From NCBI GenBank assembly GCA_021821195.1, contig JAKACT010000006.1:62001-126000 (forward strand): DNA of 64,000 bases, read 5' to 3'. Below the pieces are notes generated by a model. That model was not told where the DNA came from and made no database searches. It saw nothing but the letters and a program-made list of their open reading frames with translations. Positions 1-7,857 of this stretch are shown piece after piece. Every line of letters begins with the position of its first letter. Positions within the stretch are counted from its first letter, which is position 1. Source of the DNA: Pseudomonadota bacterium. Its GTDB lineage: Bacteria > Pseudomonadota > Gammaproteobacteria > Xanthomonadales > Xanthomonadaceae. A program made the position numbers and the translations under genes.

Positions 1-2012
1 TAGGTCGGGCCGGTCACCGCACCCGCAAAGTCCGCCATGTCGGCGCGCACCGGATCGTAGTAGCGGCCGAAGAAGCCCCAGATCTTGCTGCGGCCATCGC
101 CGTCGAGGTCATAGGTGACCGAAACACGCGGGGCGATATCCCAGTCGAACTTGTGGATGCTGCCGCCGGCCGAGTTGACCATTTCGTTGCGCTCGAAACG
201 CGCACCGACATTGGCCGACCACTGGCCAAGCGTCCACTGGTCCTGCAGGAACAGCGCGGTCTGCTTGTTGATCACCGTGTAGGCCAGACCTTCGTTCGCG
301 GACTGCAGGATGCGATAGACGTTCACCATCCCATCCGGGTTGCCAGTGGTGTCGCTGAGCGTGCTGGCGAGCAGCTGGGCCGAGGTCATGCCGGTCGCGG
401 CCTCGATGCGGGCCAGATCGGACTGCTGAACCTGACGCGTACCCCGCCAGCCATAGGCGCTGCTGAAGTAGTCGGCCAGGGTGATGCCGGCATCCGCCGC
501 ACTGATCGAGGTGTAGCGCGCGCCCGCGGCGCCGGAACCGAGGTAGGACACCTGCTCGGTGTACGAACCCTCGCTCCTCGACACGCCACCACGGATCGTG
601 TGCTCGCCCCAACCGGTGGACAGATACCAGTCGAAGTTCAGGCCAAATTCCTCGTTGTCGCGGTTGGTCAGGGTGTTCGAACCGGAGCCGCCCATGTTCA
701 GGTCGGCATTGGTCTTGGTGCTGCGACCCGTGTGGTAGGCGACGTTGTTGAACGGATCCGACGTCGATGCGAGCGACGAGATCTGCCCTTCGTGGCGGAA
801 CGCGTAAGCGCCGATGCTGAAGCTATCCCAATCGTGCGAGTAGTCGATCTTGTAGTTGTCGCCGCCCTGCTCGGTGACGTTGCTGCGGCTGTTGACCGTG
901 CTCGGGCTGAGGGAGCCGCTGATGGTCGTCGGGTCGTTGAAGAAGGTCGCGGTCAGGCGATCGTTGTCGGTGACCTGCCAAGTGATCTTACCGAACGCAA
1001 GTTCGCTCTCGCGGGACACCGAGCGCAGGAACTGCTGCGACACCGGATCGGTGACGTCCTCTTCGTGGTTCTTCTTCTGGAACGAACCGAAGAACCAGAT
1101 CCGATCCTTGAGGATGGGGCCACCAAGGGTGACGGCGGCATCGTAGGTGGAGAACTCGCTGGCGGCCAGGTGCTTGTTCTTCGCCACCAGGTTGGAGTTC
1201 TGCAGGTAGTAGTTGATCGAGCCGTGGAACTCGTTGCCGCCCGACTTGGTGATCACCTTGGAGATCAGGCCGGCACCACCGGCGAACTCCGCCGGAATGC
1301 CGCCGGTCATCACCTGCATTTCCTGGATGATCTCGGAATTGAGGTTGGAACCGAAGGTGCCGGTGAGCGGGTCGGTGACGTTGACGCCGTCGATGTAGTA
1401 CAGGTTGTCCGTGGACTGGCCGACGGCACCACCGATGTCGGCGTAGTTGACGCCCGACTTGGAAGAGGGGTTGCCGCCACTGCTGGGCTTCACGCCCGGC
1501 ACCAGCTGCAGGTAGCTCTGGTAGCTGCGCGCAGTCGGCAGGGATTCCACCTGATCCAACGTCAGCACGGTGGAAACCGTTGCCGAGGTGGTGTCCACCG
1601 CTGCCAGCGACGCGCCGGTCACCACGATGGCATCCAGGTTGGTGGCGTCGCCACCGCCGGTACGGCCCAGCACATAACCCACGCTCAGGTTCTTGTCGCT
1701 GATCACCGCGACGTTGCTGGAGCTGAAGGGGCTGTAACCCGAGGCCTGCACCTCGACCGTGTAGTTGGTCGCAGGATCGAGGCCGACGATGTTGACGTTG
1801 CCGTTTGCATCGGTCACGCCGCTCTTCGAGACCAGGCTGGAGGGAGAGCTCAACTTGACGGTTGCGCCGGCGACAGGCTGGCCATCGGCGCCCTTGATGC
1901 TGATGCGCAGGCCGCCGGAGTTGGCCGCGATTGCTGCACCCACGAAGCAGAGCCCAAGCGCCAATGTCAGCACGCTCCGCTTTAGGCTCTTAGTACGGTT
2001 CTTAGAAGCCAT
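1..2012 (-). CDS. TonB-dependent receptor, Oar-like (partial, 3' end outside window)
   Basis: Outer-membrane active transporter or adhesin of the Oar/carboxypeptidase-regulatory-like TonB receptor family; the substrate is unknown. About 670 codons are visible from the ATG at 2010-2012, and the frame is still open at base 1. A signal peptide spans roughly residues 1-30. It is followed by a carboxypeptidase-D-like beta-sandwich (about 33-115, with GQPVAGATVKL and VTDANGNVNI), a TonB-box-like segment LDAIVVTG (126-133), a plug domain (with YYIDGVNVTDP and GGIPAEFAGG) and the start of the barrel. A G-rich Shine-Dalgarno (GGGGG) lies about 6 bases before the ATG. Antisense open frames in this stretch are codon-bias shadows. 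The family is certain; the ligand is not. Confidence 0.93.
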   Translation of the reverse strand, partial: MASKNRTKSLKRSVLTLALGLCFVGAAIAANSGGLRISIKGADGQPVAGATVKLSSPSSLVSKSGVTDANGNVNIVGLDPATNYTVEVQASGYSPFSSSNVAVISDKNLSVGYVLGRTGGGDATNLDAIVVTGASLAAVDTTSATVSTVLTLDQVESLPTARSYQSYLQLVPGVKPSSGGNPSSKSGVNYADIGGAVGQSTDNLYYIDGVNVTDPLTGTFGSNLNSEIIQEMQVMTGGIPAEFAGGAGLISKVITKSGGNEFHGSINYYLQNSNLVAKNKHLAASEFSTYDAAVTLGGPILKDRIWFFGSFQKKNHEEDVTDPVSQQFLRSVSRESELAFGKITWQVTDNDRLTATFFNDPTTISGSLSPSTVNSRSNVTEQGGDNYKIDYSHDWDSFSIGAYAFRHEGQISSLASTSDPFNNVAYHTGRSTKTNADLNMGGSGSNTLTNRDNEEFGLNFDWYLSTGWGEHTIRGGVSRSEGSYTEQVSYLGSGAAGARYTSISAADAGITLADYFSSAYGWRGTRQVQQSDLARIEAATGMTSAQLLASTLSDTTGNPDGMVNVYRILQSANEGLAYTVINKQTALFLQDQWTLGQWSANVGARFERNEMVNSAGGSIHKFDWDIAPRVSVTYDLDGDGRSKIWGFFGRYYDPVRADMADFAGAVTGPT

Positions 2013-2087
2013 TGTGTAACCCCCGTTTGGGACAAAGTGACAAAAATTAGTACGAATGAGCCCGACCTGACTCGGCCTGACTTCCCG

Positions 2088-2117
2088 ACTATAGAGCGGT
2101 CAACATTTATTTAACAA
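2088..2117 (-). promoter_or_regulatory. Candidate promoter of the Oar-like receptor gene
   Basis: On the minus strand TTGTTA (2117-2112) and TATAGT (2093-2088) are separated by 18 bases, in an unusually AT-rich patch about 75 bases before the receptor ATG. A TTGACC also lies 4 bases upstream of the TATAGT but is too close to pair with it. The call rests on sequence match only. Confidence 0.45.
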
Positions 2118-2210
2118 CCCCCTTAACCCGCATTCATCTTGCGAAATGCGCATTCAGTTTCGTGAGCAACGGTTGGCAGGGCGATGCGTTTGCACGGGCA
2201 GGCTAGGCGC

Positions 2211-2244
2211 TAAAACGCGAAGCCCCGCACGAGGCGGGGCTTCG
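2211..2244 (-). terminator. Rho-independent terminator of pckG
   Basis: A perfect 11-bp stem (2218-2228 with 2234-2244, 5-base loop) lies 24 bases after the pckG stop. On the minus strand it is followed by GCG and TTTT. The GAAGCCCCGC stem core recurs in the clpB and atpC terminators of this window. Confidence 0.85.
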
Positions 2245-2267
2245 GATGCAGCGGTAGAGCTACCGGC

Positions 2268-4019
2268 TCAAGCCAGCGTGTCGGCAATGCGCTGTTGCTC
2301 GTCCAGCAGCGCCTGCGGCAGGCGCGGGCCGTACTCGGCGAGGTATTCGCCGAGGTTGGCGAACTCGGCCTGCCAGCCGGCGCGGTCGAGTCCGAACAGC
2401 TTGGCGCGGGCTTCGTCGGACAGGGTGACGCCATCGAGGTTGAGATCACCCGCCGCCGGCAAGTGGCCGATCGGCGTCTCGGTGGCGGCCACGCTGCCTT
2501 CGACGCGGCGGATCATCCACTCCAGCACGCGCAGGTTGTCGCCGAAGCCCGGCCACAGGAACTTGCCGTCGTCGCCCTTCCGGAACCAGTTGACGTGGAA
2601 GACCTTGGGCAGCTTCGCGCCTGCCTTGTCGAAGCTCAGCCAATGCGCGAAGTAGTCGGCGAAGTTGTAGCCGCAGAACGGCTTCATCGCCATCGGGTCA
2701 CGGCGCATCACGCCCACCGCGCCGGTAGCGGCGGCGGTGGTTTCCGACCCCATCGCCGCACCCACCAGCACGCCGTGGGTCCAGTCGCGGGCCTCGAACA
2801 CCAGCGGCACCAGCGAGGCGCGGCGGCCGCCGAAGACGATGGCGCTGATCGGCACGCCCTGCGGGTCTTCGGACATCGCCGAGTATGACGGGCACTGCTT
2901 CGCGCTGACGGTGAAGCGGGAGTTCGGATGCGCGGCCGGGCGCACGCTGGCGTCGTACGGCTGGCCCTGCCAGTCGATGGCCGGGACCTGGCCGTTGTCG
3001 ATGCCTTCCCACCACGGCTGGTTGTCCGCGGTGACGCCGACGTTGGTGAAGATGGTGTTGGTCTGGACCGAGGCCAGCGCGTTGGGGTTGGACTTGTTCG
3101 AGGTGCCGGGTGCCACGCCGAAGAAGCCGGCTTCCGGGTTGATCGCGTACAGGCGGCCGTCCGGGCCGGGACGCATCCAGCAGATGTCGTCGCCGATGGT
3201 CCAGATCTTCCAGCCGTCGCGGCGATAGCCTTCAGGCGGGATCAGCATGGCGAGGTTGGTCTTGCCGCAGGCGGACGGGAACGCGGCGGCGATGTAGTGG
3301 GTCTGCCCCTGCGGATTCTCGATGCCGAGGATCAGCATGTGCTCCGCCAGCCAGCCTTCCTGCCTGGCCTGATGGCTGGCGATGCGCAGGGCGTGGCACT
3401 TCTTGCCCAGCAGGGCGTTGCCACCGTAGCCGGAGCCGTACGACTTGATCGTCAGCTCCTCGGGGAAATGCATGATGTAGCGGCGGTTGGGGTCGAGCTC
3501 GCCGATCGAGTGCAGGCCCTTCACGAACGTCCCGTCGCGCTCGATGCGGGCCAGCGCCGCGGCGCCCATGCGGGTCATGATCCGCATGTTGGCCACCACG
3601 TAGGGCGAGTCGGTGATTTCCACGCCGCAGCGCGACAGCGGTGAATCGATCGGGCCCATGCAGTACGGGATCACGTACATGGTGCGTCCCTGCATGCAGC
3701 CGTCGAACAGCGCGTCGATCTCGGCGTGGGCCTCGTCCGGCGCCATCCAGTGGTTGTTCGGGCCGGCGTCCTCGTGGTGGGTGGTGCACACGTAGGTCAG
3801 GTGTTCGACGCGGGCGACGTCGTCGGGGTGCGAGCGGTGCAGGTAGCTGCCGGGATGGGTCTCTTCGTTGAGCCGATGCAGGGTGCCATCGGCCAGCATC
3901 TTGTCGATCAGCGCCGCGTTCTCGGCGTCACTGCCGTCGCACCAGTGGATGGCGTCCGGGCGGGTGAGGCGCGCCACCTCGGCAACCCATTGGTTCAATC
4001 GGTCAAGTTTGCTGGTCAT
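2268..4019 (-). CDS. pckG: Phosphoenolpyruvate carboxykinase (GTP)
   Basis: Converts oxaloacetate and GTP to phosphoenolpyruvate, CO2 and GDP, the entry step of gluconeogenesis in the cytosol. The 583-residue protein carries the GTP-class kinase P-loop FPSACGKTN (247-255), which includes the reactive cysteine of this family. It also has the PEP/oxaloacetate-binding SYGSGYGGNALLGKKC region and the FGGRR motif. Length is close to family norm (about 590-620). It is monocistronic: its own terminator follows, and the upstream neighbour is a TetR gene on the same strand, 89 bases away. Its position near fadE fits use of fatty-acid-derived carbon, but that link is inference. Confidence 0.96.
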   Translation of the reverse strand: MTSKLDRLNQWVAEVARLTRPDAIHWCDGSDAENAALIDKMLADGTLHRLNEETHPGSYLHRSHPDDVARVEHLTYVCTTHHEDAGPNNHWMAPDEAHAEIDALFDGCMQGRTMYVIPYCMGPIDSPLSRCGVEITDSPYVVANMRIMTRMGAAALARIERDGTFVKGLHSIGELDPNRRYIMHFPEELTIKSYGSGYGGNALLGKKCHALRIASHQARQEGWLAEHMLILGIENPQGQTHYIAAAFPSACGKTNLAMLIPPEGYRRDGWKIWTIGDDICWMRPGPDGRLYAINPEAGFFGVAPGTSNKSNPNALASVQTNTIFTNVGVTADNQPWWEGIDNGQVPAIDWQGQPYDASVRPAAHPNSRFTVSAKQCPSYSAMSEDPQGVPISAIVFGGRRASLVPLVFEARDWTHGVLVGAAMGSETTAAATGAVGVMRRDPMAMKPFCGYNFADYFAHWLSFDKAGAKLPKVFHVNWFRKGDDGKFLWPGFGDNLRVLEWMIRRVEGSVAATETPIGHLPAAGDLNLDGVTLSDEARAKLFGLDRAGWQAEFANLGEYLAEYGPRLPQALLDEQQRIADTLA

Positions 4020-4108
4020 GAAATCGGAATCCTTCGCCGGTCACGGGCAGTCATTGAAATCGTTTGCAGAAAACGCCGTGCAGCGCCCGTCGCGCCGCGC
4101 GGCAGCGA

Positions 4109-4687
4109 TCACTTCTCCTGGGGCACCAGGGTCGCCATCATGTGTTCGACGTAGCCGTCGAAGCCTTCGATGGGCTGGCGAGCCTGGAACCTGGGCAGCT
4201 CCAGCTGCAGCACCCCCACGTACATCGCGTAGGTCATGCGCGCGCGGTTGAGCGCGTCCTTCTGGCTCAGGCCGGCCTGGCGGAACGAGGTGAACAAGAA
4301 CCCGATGCGGCGCTCCAGCACGTGCCCCAGCACCGCATCCACCGCGGGATGACCGCCGGCCTTGAGCAGCTCGGAATAGATGATGTGGGTCTTGTTGTGG
4401 TGCGCGATGAGACGGAACAGGGTGCGCAGGCGCTCGGTGGCATCGTCGATCGCCTCCAGCGCCCCGTAGGCGGTCTGCTCGTCGCGCTCCCAGCGCTCAA
4501 GGGCGGCCTGCAACAGGGCGTCGCGCGAGGGGAAGTGCCAGTAGAAGCTGCCTTTGGTCACGCCCAGCCGGCGCGCCAGCGGCTCCACCGCGACCGACGC
4601 GACGCCTTGTTCTGCAATCTGGTCGAGCGCCTCGCGGGCCCAGTCGTCGGCGCTCAGGCGCCCGCTGCGTGGTGCGGTTCCGGTCAT
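4109..4687 (-). CDS. TetR-family repressor, probable regulator of divergent fadE
   Basis: DNA-binding regulator of 192 residues. The N-terminal helix-turn-helix is recognisable around residues 35-55 (LARRLGVTKGSFYWHF); the C-terminal ligand domain is variable and does not name the effector. It is divergent from an acyl-CoA dehydrogenase, with 171 bases between the starts. The shared region holds a 6-6-6 inverted repeat at 4774-4791. By analogy with FadR/PsrA-type TetR proteins it may sense acyl-CoA or fatty acids, which is an inference from context. It is transcribed away from fadE and towards pckG. Confidence 0.85.
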   Translation of the reverse strand: MTGTAPRSGRLSADDWAREALDQIAEQGVASVAVEPLARRLGVTKGSFYWHFPSRDALLQAALERWERDEQTAYGALEAIDDATERLRTLFRLIAHHNKTHIIYSELLKAGGHPAVDAVLGHVLERRIGFLFTSFRQAGLSQKDALNRARMTYAMYVGVLQLELPRFQARQPIEGFDGYVEHMMATLVPQEK

Positions 4688-4752
4688 CGTGACGCTCGTT
4701 CCATACGCTGTCGACGGGAGCAGTATGCTGAGTTTTCACTCGGTTTTGCGCG

Positions 4753-4780
4753 TTGACAGTCTCGTCGCAAGCGCCATACT
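4753..4780 (+). promoter_or_regulatory. Candidate fadE promoter
   Basis: A perfect -35 TTGACA (4753-4758) and CATACT (4775-4780) are separated by 16 bases, about 80 bases before the fadE ATG. The -10 element lies inside the inverted repeat at 4774-4791, so a repressor bound there would block RNA polymerase. Confidence 0.55.
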
Positions 4781-4791
4781 AACCCGTATGG
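4774..4791. promoter_or_regulatory. Candidate TetR operator (CCATAC-N6-GTATGG)
   Basis: A perfect 6-bp inverted repeat with a 6-base spacer, in the intergenic region between the tetR-type gene and fadE and overlapping the fadE -10. Size, symmetry and position match TetR operators. Assignment to the adjacent regulator is inferred. Confidence 0.6.
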
Positions 4792-4858
4792 TAGGCAGGG
4801 TGCGCGCCGCGCGCAATGCCTGCCGCCCCATGACCGCCGTGCTACCGGGAGCCCCGCC

Positions 4859-7333
4859 ATGAGCTTCGTCCTGCCTTTCATCGTCATCTTCGCCGCGGGC
4901 GCGTTCGCCGCGTACCACCGGCTGCGGCTTGCGGTCTGGGCCGCGCTGACCATCACCCTGCTGGTGGCCTGCTGGCTGCTGGGCGCCAGCCCAACCGCCA
5001 CCGCCATCGCCGCCGCGCTGGTGGCGCTGGTCGCGGTGCCGCTGCTGGTGCCGGCGATTCGCAAGCCGCTGCTGACCGCGCCGGCGCTGGGCTTCCTGCG
5101 CAAGGCGCTGCCGCCGCTGTCGCAGACCGAGAAGATCGCGCTGGAAACCGGCTCGGTCGGCTTCGAAGGCGACCTGTTCTCCGGCAAGCCCGACTGGAAC
5201 AAGCTGCTGGCCTATCCCAAGCCCCAGCTGACTGCCGAGGAACAGGCCTTCCTGGACGGCCCGGTGGAGGAGCTGTGCAAGCAAATCAACGACTGGGAGA
5301 TCACCCACGTCCACGCCGACCTGCCGCCGGAACTGTGGGACTTCATCAAGCGCAACAAGTTCTTCGGGATGATCATCCCCAAGCAGTACGGTGGCCTCGG
5401 CTTTTCCGCCCTGGCCCACCACAAGGTGATCCAGAAACTTGCTTCCATCTCGAGCGTGGTCAGCGCCACCGTGGGCGTGCCCAATTCGCTGGGTCCGGGC
5501 GAGCTGATCAACCACTACGGCACGCAGGAGCAGAAGGACTATTACCTGCCGCGGCTGGCGATCGGCCAGGAAGTGCCCTGCTTCGGCCTGACCGGCCCAT
5601 TCGCCGGCTCGGACGCGACCTCCATCCCCGACTTCGGCATCGTCTGCAAGGGCGAATGGAACGGCGCCAACGTCCTGGGCATCCGCCTGACCTTCGACAA
5701 GCGCTACATCACTCTGGCCCCGATCTCCACCCTGATCGGGCTGGCCTTCCGCATGTACGACCCGGATGGCCTGATCGGCGACACCCGCGACATCGGCATC
5801 ACCCTGGCGCTGCTGCCGCGCGATACCGAGGGTGTCGACGTCGGCCGCCGCCACTTCCCGCTGAACTCGCCGTTCCAGAACGGCCCGGTGCGGGGCAAGG
5901 AAGTGTTCATCCCGCTCAGCCAGCTGATCGGCGGCGTGGACATGGCCGGCAAGGGTTGGAACATGCTCAACGAGTGCCTGGCCGTGGGTCGTTCGATCAC
6001 CCTGCCCTCCACCGCCAGCGGCGGTGCCAAGGCCGGCGCGGTGGTGACCGGCGCCTACGCGCGCATCCGCAAGCAGTTCGGGCTGCCGGTGGGCCGCTTC
6101 GAGGGCGTGGAGGAAGCGCTGGCGCGGATCGGCGGCAAGGCCTACGCGATCAGCGCGCTGTCGCAGGCCACCGCCGCGGCGGTGGACCGCGGCGACGTGC
6201 CGTCGGTGCCCTCGGCGATCGCCAAGTACCACTGCACCAACGCCGGCCGCGACATCGCCAAGGACATCATGGATGTGATCGGCGGCAAGGGCATCATCCT
6301 CGGCCCGCGCAACTTCGCCGGCCGTTCGTGGCAGGCCGCGCCCATCGCGATCACGGTGGAAGGCGCCAACATCATGACCCGCAGCCTGCTGATCTTCGGC
6401 CAGGGTTCGATCCTCTGCCATCCGTACATCCTCAAGGAGATGCGGGCGGCGCAGGACCCCGACACCAGGGCCGGGCTGGACGCGCTGGACGGCGCGCTGT
6501 ATGCGCACGTCGGCGGCGCGATCTCGAACGCGGTGCGCTCGTTCTGGCTGGGCCTGACCGGTTCGCGCCTGCAGGCGACCGCGGGCGATGCCTATACGAA
6601 GAAGTTCTTCCGCAAGCTCAACCGCTACGCCGCCAACCTGGCACTGCTCACGGACGTCTCGCTGGGCGCGCTGGGCGGCCGGCTGAAGTTCAAGGAATCG
6701 CTGTCCGGCCGCCTCGGCGACGTGCTCAGCCACCTCTACATGATGGGCGCGGTGCTCAAGCGCCATCATGACGAAGGCTGCCCGGAAGCCGACAAGCCGC
6801 TGCTGGCCTGGGCCTTCCACAACAGCGCCTACGAGATCGAGCTGGCGCTGTCGCAGGCGCTGCGCAACTTCCCGATCAAGCCGCTGGGCTGGCTGCTGTG
6901 GCCGCTGGTGTTCCCGCTGGGCCGCCGCGCGGTGGCACCGGGCGACCGCCTGAGCCACCGCGTCGCGATGCTGCTGATGGCGCCGAACGAGGCGCGCGAG
7001 CGGCTGGCCAGCGGCGTGTTCCTGACCCCGGGCGAGCACAACCCAGGCGGGCGCATCAACAGCTACCTGGCCAAGGCGATCCTGGCCGAGCCGGTGGAGC
7101 GCAAGTTCCTCAAGGCGCTGAAGACCAGGGACATCGAGGCGCTGGACTTCGCCTCGCAGCTGGACGAGGGCGTGCGCGAAGGCTGGATCACCGCGGAGGA
7201 GCGCAAGCAGCTGGAAGAGCTGCACGCGATCACCCTGGATACCATCACGGTGGACGATTTCGACGCCCACGAACTGCGCGCGGCGAGCTATTACGACAAC
7301 CGCGCCGACGACGGCAGGCGCGCGGTCGCCTGA
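4859..7333 (+). CDS. fadE: Acyl-CoA dehydrogenase, FadE type
   Basis: First oxidative step of fatty-acid beta-oxidation: dehydrogenates acyl-CoA to trans-2-enoyl-CoA with FAD. The 824-residue length matches E. coli FadE (814) rather than the roughly 380-residue soluble enzymes. Two hydrophobic membrane segments occupy residues 1-70. The dehydrogenase core follows (KQYGGLGFSALAHHKVIQ, FGLTGPFAGSDATS, TASGGAKAG), with the catalytic-region glutamate in TVEGANIMTRS near residue 500 and the long FadE-specific C-terminal domain. A divergent TetR gene and operator precede it. A DUF4442 gene follows 49 bases downstream and is probably co-transcribed. Confidence 0.95.
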   Translation: MSFVLPFIVIFAAGAFAAYHRLRLAVWAALTITLLVACWLLGASPTATAIAAALVALVAVPLLVPAIRKPLLTAPALGFLRKALPPLSQTEKIALETGSVGFEGDLFSGKPDWNKLLAYPKPQLTAEEQAFLDGPVEELCKQINDWEITHVHADLPPELWDFIKRNKFFGMIIPKQYGGLGFSALAHHKVIQKLASISSVVSATVGVPNSLGPGELINHYGTQEQKDYYLPRLAIGQEVPCFGLTGPFAGSDATSIPDFGIVCKGEWNGANVLGIRLTFDKRYITLAPISTLIGLAFRMYDPDGLIGDTRDIGITLALLPRDTEGVDVGRRHFPLNSPFQNGPVRGKEVFIPLSQLIGGVDMAGKGWNMLNECLAVGRSITLPSTASGGAKAGAVVTGAYARIRKQFGLPVGRFEGVEEALARIGGKAYAISALSQATAAAVDRGDVPSVPSAIAKYHCTNAGRDIAKDIMDVIGGKGIILGPRNFAGRSWQAAPIAITVEGANIMTRSLLIFGQGSILCHPYILKEMRAAQDPDTRAGLDALDGALYAHVGGAISNAVRSFWLGLTGSRLQATAGDAYTKKFFRKLNRYAANLALLTDVSLGALGGRLKFKESLSGRLGDVLSHLYMMGAVLKRHHDEGCPEADKPLLAWAFHNSAYEIELALSQALRNFPIKPLGWLLWPLVFPLGRRAVAPGDRLSHRVAMLLMAPNEARERLASGVFLTPGEHNPGGRINSYLAKAILAEPVERKFLKALKTRDIEALDFASQLDEGVREGWITAEERKQLEELHAITLDTITVDDFDAHELRAASYYDNRADDGRRAVA

Positions 7334-7341
7334 GTGCCCTT

Positions 7342-7368
7342 GCCGTCCCGGCCGGGTGCCGGGACGGC
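7342..7368 (+). other. Intergenic hairpin between fadE and the DUF4442 gene
   Basis: A perfect 11-bp inverted repeat (7342-7352 with 7358-7368, 5-base loop) lies directly after the fadE stop. There is no downstream T-run, so it is more likely an mRNA-stabilising or attenuating structure than a full terminator. Confidence 0.5.
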
Positions 7369-7382
7369 GACGCCCAGCAGCC

Positions 7383-7844
7383 ATGACCGTCCTTTCCGCC
7401 TATCGGAATCTCGCCCGCTGGCCCGCGGGCCGCTGGCTGTTCTCGCGCCTGGTGTGCTGGAAGGCGCCGTACTTCTCCAGCATCGCGCCGCGGATCGAAG
7501 TGCTGGAACCGGGCCGCTGCATCGCCACCCTCAGGCACCGGCGCGCGGTGACCAACCACCTCGGCACCGTGCACGCGATCGCGCTGTGCAACCTGGCCGA
7601 ATTCACCGGCGGGCTGGCCTGCGATGCCAGCATCCCGGCATCGATGCGCTGGATTCCAAAGGGCATGACCGTGGCCTACCTGAAGAAGGCGGTGGGCACG
7701 ATGCGCGCCACCGCCACGCCGGCGTTCCCGCCGCGCGAAGCCGCCGACGGCTACGAACTGCCGTTCGAGGTCGTGGTGGAGAATCCGGCGGGCGAAGCGG
7801 TGTTCAAGGCCACCATCGCGATGTGGATCTCGCCGAAGGGTTGA
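7383..7844 (+). CDS. DUF4442 hotdog-fold protein, thioesterase-like
   Basis: Small protein of 153 residues resembling the DUF4442/PaaI-like hotdog thioesterase group. The tell-tale stretch is the central helix region (RAVTNHLGTVHAIALCNLAEF) followed by a beta-rich half with GEAVFKATIAMWISPKG at the end. Members are thought to hydrolyse acyl-CoA or acyl-ACP thioesters, but the substrate is not established. I chose the ATG at 7383 because the conserved block begins shortly after it; an upstream in-frame ATG adds nine Arg/Pro-rich residues. Position 49 bases behind fadE suggests a role in acyl-CoA turnover. Confidence 0.75.
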   Translation: MTVLSAYRNLARWPAGRWLFSRLVCWKAPYFSSIAPRIEVLEPGRCIATLRHRRAVTNHLGTVHAIALCNLAEFTGGLACDASIPASMRWIPKGMTVAYLKKAVGTMRATATPAFPPREAADGYELPFEVVVENPAGEAVFKATIAMWISPKG

Positions 7845-7857
7845 GCCGGGAGCGCGC

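Noticed and set aside
153-1985. 610-codon plus-strand open frame at the left edge
   Set aside because: Antisense to a clear Oar-like TonB receptor whose frame runs off the window; composition is His/Arg/Val-rich noise.
4736-7384. 882-codon open frame antisense to fadE
   Set aside because: It is a GC-rich codon-bias shadow: His/Arg/Gln/Val-rich with no domain, while the plus strand encodes a complete FadE.
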